A DNA stretch of 64,000 bases from Mesotoga sp. UBA6090 (GTDB taxonomy: Bacteria; Thermotogota; Thermotogae; Petrotogales; Kosmotogaceae), in NCBI RefSeq assembly GCF_002435945.1, contig NZ_DIXC01000004.1:1-64000 (forward strand). Reading direction: 5' to 3'. The notes below the pieces were generated by a model. The model searched no databases, was not told the DNA's origin, and saw nothing but the letters and a program-made list of their open reading frames with translations. Of this stretch, positions 17,826 through 26,916 are shown in pieces. Position numbers and translations under genes: made by a program. Every line of letters begins with the position of its first letter. Position 1 is the stretch's first letter.

Positions 17826-18924
17826 TCTAAAGAGAACGCCGCTTTACAGCGAGCACGTGAGACTAAAGGGAAAGTTGGTCGATTTTGCTGGGTGGGAGAT
17901 GCCTTTGCAGTTTGATTCGATAATCAACGAGCACAATCTTGTCAGGAAGAAAGCCGGCCTCTTTGATGTCTCGCATATGGGGGAAATTGAAATTGTGGGA
18001 CCCGATGCAATTCAATTTTCGGACTACTTGATAACAAACTCCGTCTCTTCTCTGAAGAACGGAGCCATAGTCTATTCTCCAATGTGCAATGAAAACGGCG
18101 GGATTGTCGATGACGTATTGGTCTACAGAATAGGCAACAAAAAGGTGATGTTCGTGGTCAACGCTTCAAACAAAGACAAAGACTTTGAGTGGATCAAGAA
18201 AAACAAGGGTGCTTTCGATGTAGAAATCAAAGACGCATCGGACGACTTTGCGCAGATCGCCTTTCAGGGACCTCGTGCAGAAGAGATATTACGGGAAATA
18301 TCGCAGGTGAGATTGGCGAACATCCCCTTCTACCATTTTGAATATGGAAGAGTTAATGGGATTGAGGCGATTGTTTCTCGCACGGGGTACACGGGCGAAG
18401 ATGGGTTCGAGCTGTATATCGCCCCTCAAGCTGCTATACCACTCTGGAGAAAAATACTCGAAGCGGGTGCCGAAATCGGTGTGAAGCCGGTTGGACTGGG
18501 CGCGAGAGATACCTTGAGATTTGAAGCGGCTTACATGCTTTACGGCAACGAACTTACAGATGAAACGACTCCGTTTGAAGCCGGTCTTAAGTGGACAGTA
18601 AAAATGGACAAGGATTTTATTGGAAAGACCGTTCTGGAGAAACAGATAGAGAACGGAACAGAATACAGGCTTAAGGGACTGGAACTTTCGGGAAAGGCCA
18701 TTGCCAGGCATGGTTATGAGGTTTTCGATGGAGAAAGTAAAGTCGGCTGTATAACAAGCGGTATCTTCTCTCCTACCCTTGGAAAATCGGTTGCTATGGC
18801 TTATCTGAAGAAAGACTACTGGAAGATCGGCTCCGAAGTACAGGTAGATGTTAGGGGGAAAAGATCTCCCGCATTAGTCATTAAGACACCTTTCTATAGA
18901 GGTTCTGTGAAATCTAAGAGTTAA
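17818..18924 (+). CDS. gcvT: Aminomethyltransferase, glycine cleavage T protein
   Basis: 368 aa. It transfers the aminomethyl carbon from the H protein lipoyl arm to tetrahydrofolate, releasing ammonia. Seen: VDFAGWEMPLQF, FDVSHMGEIE, the folate-binding SRTGYTGEDGFE, and GLGARDTLRFEAA with the catalytic aspartate. Start is ATG 17818, overlapping the preceding gene; the open frame extends further 5' but not with family sequence. gcvH follows after 13 nt. Confidence 0.97.
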   Translation: MSDLKRTPLYSEHVRLKGKLVDFAGWEMPLQFDSIINEHNLVRKKAGLFDVSHMGEIEIVGPDAIQFSDYLITNSVSSLKNGAIVYSPMCNENGGIVDDVLVYRIGNKKVMFVVNASNKDKDFEWIKKNKGAFDVEIKDASDDFAQIAFQGPRAEEILREISQVRLANIPFYHFEYGRVNGIEAIVSRTGYTGEDGFELYIAPQAAIPLWRKILEAGAEIGVKPVGLGARDTLRFEAAYMLYGNELTDETTPFEAGLKWTVKMDKDFIGKTVLEKQIENGTEYRLKGLELSGKAIARHGYEVFDGESKVGCITSGIFSPTLGKSVAMAYLKKDYWKIGSEVQVDVRGKRSPALVIKTPFYRGSVKSKS

Positions 18925-18937
18925 GGAGGAGTTGAAA

Positions 18938-19309
18938 ATGAAGAAGTATGCGGCAACTCATGAATGGATATCGGTAGAGGGAAAGACTGCAACTGTAGGA
19001 ATTTCCGATCACGCTCAAGATCATCTTGGAGACATTGTCTATGTTGATCTCCCCGAAGTCGGCAAGTCACTCAAGAAGGGTGATGTCTTCTGTACTATCG
19101 AATCTGTGAAAGCGGCAAGTGACATCTACGCACCTATTAGCGGAAAGGTCATTGAAGTGAATGAAGAGCTTGATTCATCGCCGGAAAAGATTAATAACGA
19201 TGCCGAGGGCGCAGGCTGGATAGCAAAAATCGAAATGAGCAATGAATCAGAACTTGACAGTCTGATGGATTTGGAGGCATATAAGAAGCACTGTGAAGAG
19301 GAGGGCTAA
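18938..19309 (+). CDS. gcvH: Glycine cleavage H protein
   Basis: 123 aa lipoyl-carrier protein that shuttles the aminomethyl group between P, T and L proteins. The lipoylation site is the lysine in ESVKAASD, with the family start THEWI and the conserved GDIVYVDLPEVG. ATG 18938 follows AAGGAGGAG. The L protein (dihydrolipoyl dehydrogenase) is not in this window. Confidence 0.97.
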   Translation: MKKYAATHEWISVEGKTATVGISDHAQDHLGDIVYVDLPEVGKSLKKGDVFCTIESVKAASDIYAPISGKVIEVNEELDSSPEKINNDAEGAGWIAKIEMSNESELDSLMDLEAYKKHCEEEG

Positions 19310-19310
19310 G

Positions 19311-20657
19311 ATGCCTGGTTTTCCCTATCTACCCCAGACCAGCAGAGATATCGATGAAATGCTGGAGGTAGTTGGTGTCAAGAGCGTATCAGAGCTGTTC
19401 AAAGATATCCCTGAGAAATTTGAAGTCGATATCTCAATACCTGAAAGCAAGGATGAATTCAGTGTACTGAGAGATTTGAGCGAACTCAGTAAGAATAATG
19501 TGACGCTTAACGACCTGTCAGTCTTCAGAGGGGCCGGTGTGTATAAACACTTCGTTCCAAGCGCGGTTCAAGCAATAGCATCGAGAGGCGAATTTCTCAC
19601 TGCATACACACCTTACCAGGCAGAAGTCTCACAGGGCACTCTTCAGATGCTGTTCGAGTTTCAGACAATGATATGTGAACTTACGGGAATGGAGGTAGCC
19701 AATTCGTCGATGTACGACGGTGCAAGCGCAGCTGCAGAAGCTGCTCTGATGGCTGTCCGAGTAAGAGGCGGAAAGAAGATCCTTCTCTCTGAAGCGCTCC
19801 ATCCCGAGTATATAGAAACAATCAAGACCTACTGTTTTGGAAGCGACATAGATGTGGAAACTGTATCCTTCGATTCTGAAACCGGGCAAATCGACATAGC
19901 CGATCTTCAGAAGAAATTGACCAAGGATACGGCAGGCTTTGTGCTTGGCTATCCGAACTTCTTCGGGATAATTGAGAATCTTTCCGAGATAAGGACCAGG
20001 ATCGGCGAAAAGACTATGATGATTGTCAGCGTAAATCCGATTGCGCTAGGGTTACTGGAAGCTCCTGGAAAGTTTGGCGCCGACATCGTTGTAGGCGAGG
20101 GTCAACCACTGGGCAACTCTCCTTCGTTCGGTGGGCCGGGACTTGGTTTTTTTGCCTCGAAGGAGAGTCACATAAGAAAGATGCCTGGAAGAATCATCGG
20201 GGAGACAAAAGACAGTGACGGTCGCACCGGTTACGTTATGGTTCTTCAGACTAGAGAACAGCATATCAGGAGAAACAAAGCAACTTCCAACATATGCTCG
20301 AACCATGCTTTCAATGCATTGGTCGCTTCGATCTATATGAGCATGGTAGGTTCTGAAGGGTTGAAGGAGATTGCACGAAGATCTTTTGACAAGGCTCATT
20401 ATTTGGCGGAAAGAATAAGCAAGACGGATCATGTAAGGCTCGTTTTCACCGGTCCCTTCTTCAATGAGTTTGTGGCCCAGTTCGATTGTGACTTGGAAGA
20501 ATTCAACAGGGGGCTCCTGAAGGAGAAGATACTGGGACCGCTGGAGCTTGAACGCTTCAGCAAAGAAATGAAGAATTATGGCCTCATTTGTGCAACAGAA
20601 GCGAATCTCAATGAGGAAATCGAGTTTTTTGCCGGCAGACTGGAGGCGATAGGATGA
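19311..20657 (+). CDS. gcvPA: Glycine dehydrogenase (decarboxylating) subunit 1
   Basis: 448 aa, the N-terminal half of the P protein as a separate subunit, as in many Firmicutes, Thermotogota and archaea. Seen: the family opening PYLPQTSRDIDEML, TAYTPYQAEVSQGTLQ, and NSSMYDGASAAAEA. It pairs with GcvPB, which carries the PLP lysine. Start ATG 19311 directly follows GAGGAGGGCTAAG; it lies one base beyond the gcvH stop. Its own stop overlaps gcvPB by 4 nt. Confidence 0.97.
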   Translation: MPGFPYLPQTSRDIDEMLEVVGVKSVSELFKDIPEKFEVDISIPESKDEFSVLRDLSELSKNNVTLNDLSVFRGAGVYKHFVPSAVQAIASRGEFLTAYTPYQAEVSQGTLQMLFEFQTMICELTGMEVANSSMYDGASAAAEAALMAVRVRGGKKILLSEALHPEYIETIKTYCFGSDIDVETVSFDSETGQIDIADLQKKLTKDTAGFVLGYPNFFGIIENLSEIRTRIGEKTMMIVSVNPIALGLLEAPGKFGADIVVGEGQPLGNSPSFGGPGLGFFASKESHIRKMPGRIIGETKDSDGRTGYVMVLQTREQHIRRNKATSNICSNHAFNALVASIYMSMVGSEGLKEIARRSFDKAHYLAERISKTDHVRLVFTGPFFNEFVAQFDCDLEEFNRGLLKEKILGPLELERFSKEMKNYGLICATEANLNEEIEFFAGRLEAIG

Positions 20658-22102
20658 CAATATTCGATAAGTCAACCGAGGGGAGAACGGGCTTCTATCT
20701 CCCAAAAGAAGAATCCTACGGGTACGAGCCTTCAGACATGCTGCCCGAGAATTCTGTTCGAAAGGAAAGCCCCCTTCTTCCTCAACTGAGTGAGCTTCAG
20801 GTCATGAGACACTTCACAGGACTTTCTGAGAAGAATCACTCCGTCGACGGTGGTTTCTATCCTCTGGGATCGTGCACGATGAAGTACAATCCACGGCTGA
20901 ACGAGAGGATTGCCAGCCTGGAAGGTTTTAGTCAAATACACCCTTATCAAGCTGAAGACACTGTCCAGGGTGCCCTGGAAGTGATGTACAACTTGCAGAA
21001 TTCCCTGTGCGAGATTACCGGTATGGATAGCTTCACTCTTCAGCCTGCCGCTGGAGCTCATGGTGAACTGGTCGGAATGCTTCTGATGAAGAAGTATTTC
21101 GAGCTCAAGGGTGAGAGCAACAGAAAGAAGGTTATCGTTCCCGACTCGGCCCATGGAACCAATCCAGCCTCGGCAGTAATGGCGGGATTTGAAGTCATCG
21201 AAGTCCCTTCGAACGGCAATGGCAGAGTCGATCTGAGAAGCCTTGAGGAGATTCTTGACGAAAACATCGCGGGAATAATGCTTACAAACCCAAACACTCT
21301 AGGCCTTTTCGAGAACGAGATCTGTGAGATTCAAGAGATGGCACATAAGAAGGGCGCACTACTCTATTATGACGGCGCGAATCTGAACGCAATCATGGGT
21401 CATGCAAGGCCTGGCGATATGGGATTCGATATCGTCCACTTGAACCTGCACAAGACTTTTTCAACCCCACATGGAATGGGCGGGCCGGGTAGCGGGCCTG
21501 TAGGAGTGAAGAGCATTCTGAAAGATCTCCTTCCTGTTCCAGTGGTTCGTTTCGATGGCAGCAAGTTCTCGCTGGATTATCACCTGCCGAACTCGATAGG
21601 AAAAGTCAGGAGCTTCTATGGAAATTTCGGCGTCTTTCTGAAAGCCTACGCCTACATTCTTACCCTGGGTGGCGATGGCCTGAAAAGAGCAAGTGAAATG
21701 GCAGTGCTAAATGCAAACTATCTTCGGGCCAGATTGAGCAAGCTAATCCCGACGGCCTATCCTGGGCTCTGCATGCATGAATTCGTTCTTAAAGGAAGCA
21801 AGTTGGTTTCCGAATACGGAGTGAAGACACTGGATGTGGCCAAGCGGCTTCTTGATTACGGGATTCACCCACCCACAATCTATTTCCCGCTAATTGTAGA
21901 TGAAGCGCTTATGGTTGAACCCACAGAAACAGAAACTAAAGAAGCGTTAGATAACTTTGCAGACACTTTTGAGAGGATTCTTAGTGAGGCAAAGGAGGAT
22001 CCCAACATACTCAAGGCGGCTCCTCAGAAGACAGTTGTCGGAAGGCTTGATGAAGCAACGGCCTCAAGAAAGCCAAAGACAAGGTGGAGTAAAGACACTT
22101 GA
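20654..22102 (+). CDS. gcvPB: Glycine dehydrogenase (decarboxylating) subunit 2
   Basis: 482 aa, the PLP-binding half of the P protein. Seen: FYPLGSCTMKYNP, QPAAGAHGE, PDSAHGTNPASA and the Schiff-base lysine in HLNLHKTFSTPHGMGGPG. The enzyme decarboxylates glycine and loads the methylamine group on GcvH. ATG 20654 overlaps the gcvPA stop (ATGA). Last protein gene of the operon; tRNA-Thr with its own promoter follows. Confidence 0.97.
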   Translation: MTIFDKSTEGRTGFYLPKEESYGYEPSDMLPENSVRKESPLLPQLSELQVMRHFTGLSEKNHSVDGGFYPLGSCTMKYNPRLNERIASLEGFSQIHPYQAEDTVQGALEVMYNLQNSLCEITGMDSFTLQPAAGAHGELVGMLLMKKYFELKGESNRKKVIVPDSAHGTNPASAVMAGFEVIEVPSNGNGRVDLRSLEEILDENIAGIMLTNPNTLGLFENEICEIQEMAHKKGALLYYDGANLNAIMGHARPGDMGFDIVHLNLHKTFSTPHGMGGPGSGPVGVKSILKDLLPVPVVRFDGSKFSLDYHLPNSIGKVRSFYGNFGVFLKAYAYILTLGGDGLKRASEMAVLNANYLRARLSKLIPTAYPGLCMHEFVLKGSKLVSEYGVKTLDVAKRLLDYGIHPPTIYFPLIVDEALMVEPTETETKEALDNFADTFERILSEAKEDPNILKAAPQKTVVGRLDEATASRKPKTRWSKDT

Positions 22103-22104
22103 TA

Positions 22105-22133
22105 TTGAAACTTGAAAAATGCTGTGATATCAT
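22105..22133 (+). promoter_or_regulatory. Promoter of tRNA-Thr
   Basis: -35 TTGAAA (22105-22110), 17-nt spacer, -10 TATCAT (22128-22133) with a TG one base upstream (extended -10). It lies 13 nt before the mature tRNA 5' end. Confidence 0.75.
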
Positions 22134-22145
22134 AGTTTCAGCAGA

Positions 22146-22222
22146 GCAGGCGTAGCTTCAATCGGTCGAGCGCCGCCTTGGTAAGGCGGAGGTTATGAGT
22201 TCAAGTCTCATCGCCTGCTCCA
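22146..22222 (+). tRNA. tRNA-Thr (GGT anticodon)
   Basis: 77 nt including an encoded CCA. Acceptor stem GCAGGCG/CGCCTGC, anticodon stem CCGCC/GGCGG with loop TTGGTAA (anticodon GGT), T-stem ATGAG/CTCAT with TTCAAGT loop, discriminator T. All four stems fold. Confidence 0.97.
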
Positions 22223-22227
22223 TTTTT

Positions 22228-22256
22228 CAACCGGATGAAAATCCGGTTGTTTTTTT
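22228..22256 (+). terminator. Rho-independent terminator after tRNA-Thr
   Basis: CAACCGGAT, loop GAAA, ATCCGGTTG, then seven T. Nine perfect base pairs with a stable tetraloop. Confidence 0.95.
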
Positions 22257-22279
22257 GTCGTGGCCGAACAGTACTAATT

Positions 22280-22308
22280 TTGAATGTCATTACAATCTAT
22301 GCTAAAAT
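22280..22308 (+). promoter_or_regulatory. Probable promoter of the PAS protein gene
   Basis: -35 TTGAAT (22280-22285), 17-nt spacer, -10 TAAAAT (22303-22308), about 68 nt ahead of the GTG start. Confidence 0.6.
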
Positions 22309-22375
22309 AAAAATGTAACTTTCTTTGCGTAGCTGTAGCCATCCAGTTCTCTTTGCAAGGCTTTGAAGGGCGTTT

Positions 22376-23914
22376 GTGAGCAAGACGACTGTAACCTCCG
22401 GTAAGAACACTGTAAGCCTAGCTTTTCCGGTTGGATTTGGAAGTTTTTTTCTTTTTGCGTGGATGTTACGGGTACTCACTTTGATAGGTGCGTTCTATTC
22501 AGGGGTGAAGTCTGTGTTTGATTTCTATTCAAAGCCAAGAATAATCCTGGTGGGAAGAAGCCAAAAGGATGCAAGAAGGTTAATTGAGGCTTTCGATGAT
22601 CGCTTTGACGTCAGATATGTTGAAGAGGTGTCCGAAGAGTTTGGCCGTTTCTCCGACGCAATGATTTTCGACTACGTCAGTGAAGAGATCATCAAGAATC
22701 TTCGCTCAGGTTCGGTTCCTTATTTGTGCCTAATCGGGACAGAGAAATCGATTGCAAAGTACTCTCTCGAAGCGGAAGAGTATCTTCTCAAAGGGCCGGG
22801 ATATCTGCATTATCTTCCAGAGATAGTCTACTCGATGCTCGAGAAGCATCGTCTTCAGAAGACCCTCGATTTTGAACGAGAGAAGTATATGGGGCTCGTT
22901 AACAGCATGGGTTGCGGAATGCTTATTCTGAGGAAGAGAGATGGGAACGTAATTTTCTGTAATAAAGTGGCACAGAGTCTACTGGGATACGCAGAAGAAG
23001 AGATCGAGAAGATGCGCTTGCAGGATCTTGTTTATGATGAACCCTTTGCTTTGCAGACTATTCTGGGAATTGAGAAATTCGACACCGATAGAGAAATCGT
23101 GATGTCGACTAAGGCGGGCGGAAAGATCTACGTCATTTTCAACACCTCAGAGACGCTTTACGGTGCGGAGAGAGTTGTTCAGCTAACATTCATGGATGTC
23201 TCCAAACAGAAAAGAGATAGAGAAGAGTTGATATTCCAGTGGCGCTTTCTGGACAATGCCGAGGAAATCGCGATTGCCGTGGATGAGAAGGGAAGAATAG
23301 TCTATCTGAACAGGTTCGCTGCAGAGATTCATGGCTACGATCTTGAAGAGATGATTGGGGACAATCTTACCTCCTATCTCGTACAAGACGAGGGAGAAGC
23401 CAAATCAATGCAGTTTTCGATGATGAAGTCCGGTAAATGGAAGGGCCGGCAGCTTCATAAACGCAAAGACGGTTCGATATTCACGGTACAAGCCAAACGA
23501 AGCGTACTGCGCGTTGACGACAATGTCTATGAGCTTGTGATAGGGATAGACGTAACCGAGAACATCGAGCTTCAAGAACGATACAACCTGCACTCACTGC
23601 TTCTTAACGGTACAGGAGATCTCGCAGTTGCAACCGATATGGAGAGCAGATTGATCTACATGAACGAGGCAGCAGAGAGATTCTTCGATACAAGTCTGAA
23701 AGATGAGCAGGGAAGAAGAACTGACGAAATCAACTCAAGAACCCTCAGATCCTTTCTTGAGATTGCAGTCTCGCAATCCTTTGATTCAAACGAAAAGAGA
23801 ATACTGCTCCCAAGAAGCGACGACTCGCATCTTTCAGTTGAATTCACCAGCAAGATAGTTCGCGATTCCAGCAAAGAGGTCGGCATAATCTTCTTGGGGA
23901 GACAGCTCGATTAG
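22376..23914 (+). CDS. Membrane-anchored sensor with pseudo-receiver and three PAS domains
   Basis: 512 aa from GTG 22376 (GAAGGGCG upstream). Order of parts as I read them: a hydrophobic segment at about 15-45; a receiver-like domain at about 54-160 that keeps the fold pattern (D99 in MIFDY, T122, K139 in LLKG, then a linker helix LEKHRLQKTL) but lacks the acidic pair near the first strand; then three PAS domains at roughly 170-275, 285-395 and 400-505 (for example VIFCNKVAQSLLGYAEEEI, IVYLNRFAAEIHGYDLEEM, LIYMNEAAERFF). No kinase, GGDEF, HD or other output domain follows, so it probably signals by protein contact. Monocistronic with its own promoter. Confidence 0.75.
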   Translation: MSKTTVTSGKNTVSLAFPVGFGSFFLFAWMLRVLTLIGAFYSGVKSVFDFYSKPRIILVGRSQKDARRLIEAFDDRFDVRYVEEVSEEFGRFSDAMIFDYVSEEIIKNLRSGSVPYLCLIGTEKSIAKYSLEAEEYLLKGPGYLHYLPEIVYSMLEKHRLQKTLDFEREKYMGLVNSMGCGMLILRKRDGNVIFCNKVAQSLLGYAEEEIEKMRLQDLVYDEPFALQTILGIEKFDTDREIVMSTKAGGKIYVIFNTSETLYGAERVVQLTFMDVSKQKRDREELIFQWRFLDNAEEIAIAVDEKGRIVYLNRFAAEIHGYDLEEMIGDNLTSYLVQDEGEAKSMQFSMMKSGKWKGRQLHKRKDGSIFTVQAKRSVLRVDDNVYELVIGIDVTENIELQERYNLHSLLLNGTGDLAVATDMESRLIYMNEAAERFFDTSLKDEQGRRTDEINSRTLRSFLEIAVSQSFDSNEKRILLPRSDDSHLSVEFTSKIVRDSSKEVGIIFLGRQLD

Positions 23915-24124
23915 AAACCCGTTCTGAAGATCCGGCTACACGAAATTACCGCATGTTTCTTCATTGATTCTGCAACAAGATTATCTATTCAGCAGTCAGA
24001 TATTTCAAATTGGAGTACCCTGTTCATTTTTGTCAGGAAAAGAGAAATGACTCTGTATGCTCTGAAAAATGATTCCGTTATTGTGATTCTGCTGAAACTT
24101 CAAGGATGGCGTCCCGCTTTCTGC

Positions 24125-25843
24125 TCACATATTTCGATAGTGATTTGTAATTGGCATCCTCCAATCCTTCCCGAAGGCTCTTTTAGAAACCTTGATACCC
24201 GGAGGACATTGTTTGCGCTTGTATTCGTTTCTCCTCAACAAACGAAGCGAGTGTTCTACGGTCCCTTCGTCAAAACCTTCAAGAACTATCTCTTCAGCCG
24301 ACAATCCTTCCTCTATATGAAGCCTCAGAATTTGATCGAGTACTTCGTAGGGTGGAAGTGAATCTTGGTCTTCCTGACCCTCTCTCAACTCAGCCGATGG
24401 AGCTTTGGAGAACACATTTAGTGGAATCACACTCTTCCTTTCAAGTTCGTTTATTCGCTCCGCGATTTTGTAGACCTGCGTCTTATAGAGATCCTTTAGA
24501 ACTGCGAGACCGCCAGCCATGTCTCCATAAAGAGTCGAATAACCTGTGGCCATCTCGCTCTTGTTGCCAGTAGTCAGGACGAACCAGCCGAATTTGTTTG
24601 ACAGAGCCATCAATATCATTCCGCGTATTCTCGCCTGCAAATTCTCTTCAGTGACGTCTTCCGATGTACCCAAAAATGACGATTCCAAGGTTTTCTTTAC
24701 TGCACGCATGATTCCATCGATTTCAATATCGAGGATTTCTATACCCAGGTTTTCAGCAACTTCCAGTGCATCTCTCTTTGATTCCTCCGAGGTTATTTTC
24801 GAAGGCATCATGACACCCTTAACATTGTCTCTGCCGATTGCTCTTGCGGCTAAAGCGGCGACAAGGGAGGAGTCCATTCCCCCGCTGAGACCAAGAACGA
24901 CCTTTTCGAAGCCGTTCTTCTTCAGGTAATCTCTTATCCCTAACTCCAGAGCAGCTAGCAGCTCATCGCGGCTGTCTAGTTCCTCATTCTCCATAACCGG
25001 ACATACTGAAGGACTCTGCCCGTGGAATGGTTTGATTGAGACTTCTTCAAGACTAACCTGCATAGAATAGTCCTTCCTTTTTCCCTCAAAGAGGTTGTAT
25101 CGAGTCGAAACATCTGTGTCAATATCAAGCGCCATCAAGTCTTCTTCAAAAGCCTTTCCCACGGATATTCTTCCGTCCGGCATTGCCACACAACTCCTAC
25201 CATCGAAAACTAGATCGTCCTGGCCGCCCACCAGATTGCAGTATACAATAGTACTGGAGTATTCCATGGCTCTAGTGAGGAAAAGGGAAGACCTGGTCCT
25301 ATCTTTCATTGCGGTAAACGGAGACGCGGAAAGATTGAGTATTAAATTGGCACCGGCAATCGCCTGATCATTTATCGGCCCCGAAGGAACCCAGAGATCT
25401 TCACATATGTTGATTCCGATCCTCGTCCCCCCATATCTCACAAGAAGCGGATGCTTTCCAGGAGAGAAATATCTCCTCTCATCAAAGACCGAGTAATTGG
25501 GAAGGCTCATTTTTCTGTACACAGCCCTTATCTCACCGCCATTGAGGACGGCAGCAGCATTGTAAATCTCATTAGAAAAGTCGACAAATCCGAGAACCAC
25601 CATAATTTCACTTCGCGCAGTATAGCACGCTATTTCATTCAATGTGGCAAGATTCTCTCTAAGAAACCCCGTATTGAGCAGAAGGTCTTCGGGCGGGTAT
25701 CCGGTAACTGTAAGTTCGGGAAACAATACAATTCCAGAATCAACAGCAACTGCTTTGTCAATTGCCTCGATTATCTTATTCTTGTTTCCTTCAAGATCCC
25801 CAACCGTTGTGTTTATCTGGGCGAGCGCCGTTCTTACTATCAT
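24125..25843 (-). CDS. nadE: Glutamine-dependent NAD+ synthetase
   Basis: 572 aa two-domain enzyme for the last step of NAD synthesis. The N-terminal nitrilase-type glutaminase has the catalytic glutamate in FPELTVTGYPPEDLL and cysteine in GINICEDLWVP. The C-terminal synthetase has the ATP-pyrophosphatase loop LGLSGGMDSSLVAALA and TTGNKSE. Ammonia is channelled between the two. ATG 25843 overlaps the stop of the phospholipase D-like gene by 4 nt. Confidence 0.96.
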   Translation of the reverse strand: MIVRTALAQINTTVGDLEGNKNKIIEAIDKAVAVDSGIVLFPELTVTGYPPEDLLLNTGFLRENLATLNEIACYTARSEIMVVLGFVDFSNEIYNAAAVLNGGEIRAVYRKMSLPNYSVFDERRYFSPGKHPLLVRYGGTRIGINICEDLWVPSGPINDQAIAGANLILNLSASPFTAMKDRTRSSLFLTRAMEYSSTIVYCNLVGGQDDLVFDGRSCVAMPDGRISVGKAFEEDLMALDIDTDVSTRYNLFEGKRKDYSMQVSLEEVSIKPFHGQSPSVCPVMENEELDSRDELLAALELGIRDYLKKNGFEKVVLGLSGGMDSSLVAALAARAIGRDNVKGVMMPSKITSEESKRDALEVAENLGIEILDIEIDGIMRAVKKTLESSFLGTSEDVTEENLQARIRGMILMALSNKFGWFVLTTGNKSEMATGYSTLYGDMAGGLAVLKDLYKTQVYKIAERINELERKSVIPLNVFSKAPSAELREGQEDQDSLPPYEVLDQILRLHIEEGLSAEEIVLEGFDEGTVEHSLRLLRRNEYKRKQCPPGIKVSKRAFGKDWRMPITNHYRNM

Positions 25844-26742
25844 TTCGAGACCTCCCTGATGTATTCGAAGTGATTCACGAACTCTTGTGCAAGATCTCTG
25901 GACTCGATTATAGCAACAATTTCACGGTTTTTCCCCCAGCCGCTTAGAGAAGCATTTGCCGAGCCGGTTATCACAACTCTGCCGTCGACCACGAATGTTT
26001 TGTCATGGACTGTAATAGAAGTCGATTCAGACACTTCCATTCCGGAAGTGAGATAGTCTTTCAAGGGAGAGTCGTCGTTCCAGCTGTCGATCACCCCTAC
26101 GATTCTTACCCCCTTGGAAGCGCAGAATTTCAGAGCCGCGAGCACCTGGGGATCAGTGAATGCGAACATACCAAATCGGATTTCCTTTCTTGCCTTCATG
26201 AGCTCACTTATTACACGCTTACGTGCTTCCTCCGAGGGACATAGGAAGAAGACCATGTTTTCGATTCTGGTCATTCCTCTGGAGTTGCCGGTTTCAATTG
26301 CCCTGTAATAGTCAAGAAACAATGCGGCAAGTCTGGCAGATTCGAAAATCATGAAGCTGTTTGAGTCCTCTCTGAGGCTACCTTCGGTGAAATTTCCAGT
26401 TCCGAAGACTACGATTCTTCTGTCAACGACAAGAAACTTCGAATGAACAAGGGCCGTAGACATATCGCTCGAAACTGTAAACTCCGGAGATTTGTCGAAG
26501 ACTCTCGACACGGTTGAGCTGTCAATCAGCACCGAGATCTTCACACCTTTCTTTTGAAGACGATTCAGGCAAGCTACTATCTCCTGCTCATCCAAAGAAT
26601 ATGATACAAGGACAACTTCTTCCTCCGCACTCTCTAGAACGTCGACTATTCTCTCTACGGCTCCCCCATCATCAGTGAAAAAGACAGAAGCCGATGCCAC
26701 AATAGCGATAAGGACCACGAAAGCCAGAATAATTCTCTTCAT
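25840..26742 (-). CDS. Phospholipase D-like exported or membrane-anchored protein
   Basis: 300 aa with one hydrophobic N-terminal segment (signal peptide or anchor). Two HKD catalytic motifs are present: HSKFLVVD...GTGNFTEGS near the middle and HDKTFVVD...GSANASLSG near the end, as in two-motif PLD enzymes. The superfamily includes phospholipases, cardiolipin synthases and nucleases; the small size and export signal resemble Nuc-like endonucleases as much as lipases, so the substrate is open. Start ATG 26742 has AAGGTGAT at good distance; GTG 26751 is an in-frame alternative. Coupled with nadE, though no functional link is obvious. Confidence 0.8.
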   Translation of the reverse strand: MKRIILAFVVLIAIVASASVFFTDDGGAVERIVDVLESAEEEVVLVSYSLDEQEIVACLNRLQKKGVKISVLIDSSTVSRVFDKSPEFTVSSDMSTALVHSKFLVVDRRIVVFGTGNFTEGSLREDSNSFMIFESARLAALFLDYYRAIETGNSRGMTRIENMVFFLCPSEEARKRVISELMKARKEIRFGMFAFTDPQVLAALKFCASKGVRIVGVIDSWNDDSPLKDYLTSGMEVSESTSITVHDKTFVVDGRVVITGSANASLSGWGKNREIVAIIESRDLAQEFVNHFEYIREVSK

Positions 26743-26757
26743 CCAGATCACCTTAAC

Positions 26758-26785
26758 AAAAAAGCGGAGAACTCACGTTCCCCGC
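26758..26785 (-). terminator. Rho-independent terminator after tRNA-Ala
   Basis: On the minus strand, GCGGGGAAC, loop GTGA, GTTCTCCGC, then TTTTTT. It starts directly after the tRNA CCA end and would also limit readthrough into the phospholipase D-like gene. Confidence 0.9.
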
Positions 26786-26786
26786 C

Positions 26787-26862
26787 TGGTGGAGACGAAG
26801 GGATTCGAACCCTCGGCCTATACAATGCCATTGTATCGCGCTCCCAACTGCGCTACGTCCCC
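26787..26862 (-). tRNA. tRNA-Ala (GGC anticodon)
   Basis: 76 nt with encoded CCA. Acceptor GGGGACG/CGTCTCC, D-stem GCGC/GCGC, anticodon stem ATACA/TGTAT with loop ATGGCAT (anticodon GGC), T-stem GAGGG/CCCTT, discriminator A. Confidence 0.97.
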
Positions 26863-26873
26863 ACTCAAGGAAA

Positions 26874-26902
26874 ATTATACTCTACCAAGTCTCACTTTTC
26901 AA
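26874..26902 (-). promoter_or_regulatory. Promoter of tRNA-Ala
   Basis: Minus strand: -35 TTGAAA (26897-26902), 17-nt spacer, -10 TATAAT (26874-26879), 11 nt before the tRNA. Near-consensus. Confidence 0.88.
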
Positions 26903-26916
26903 GAGGTAGACAACGA

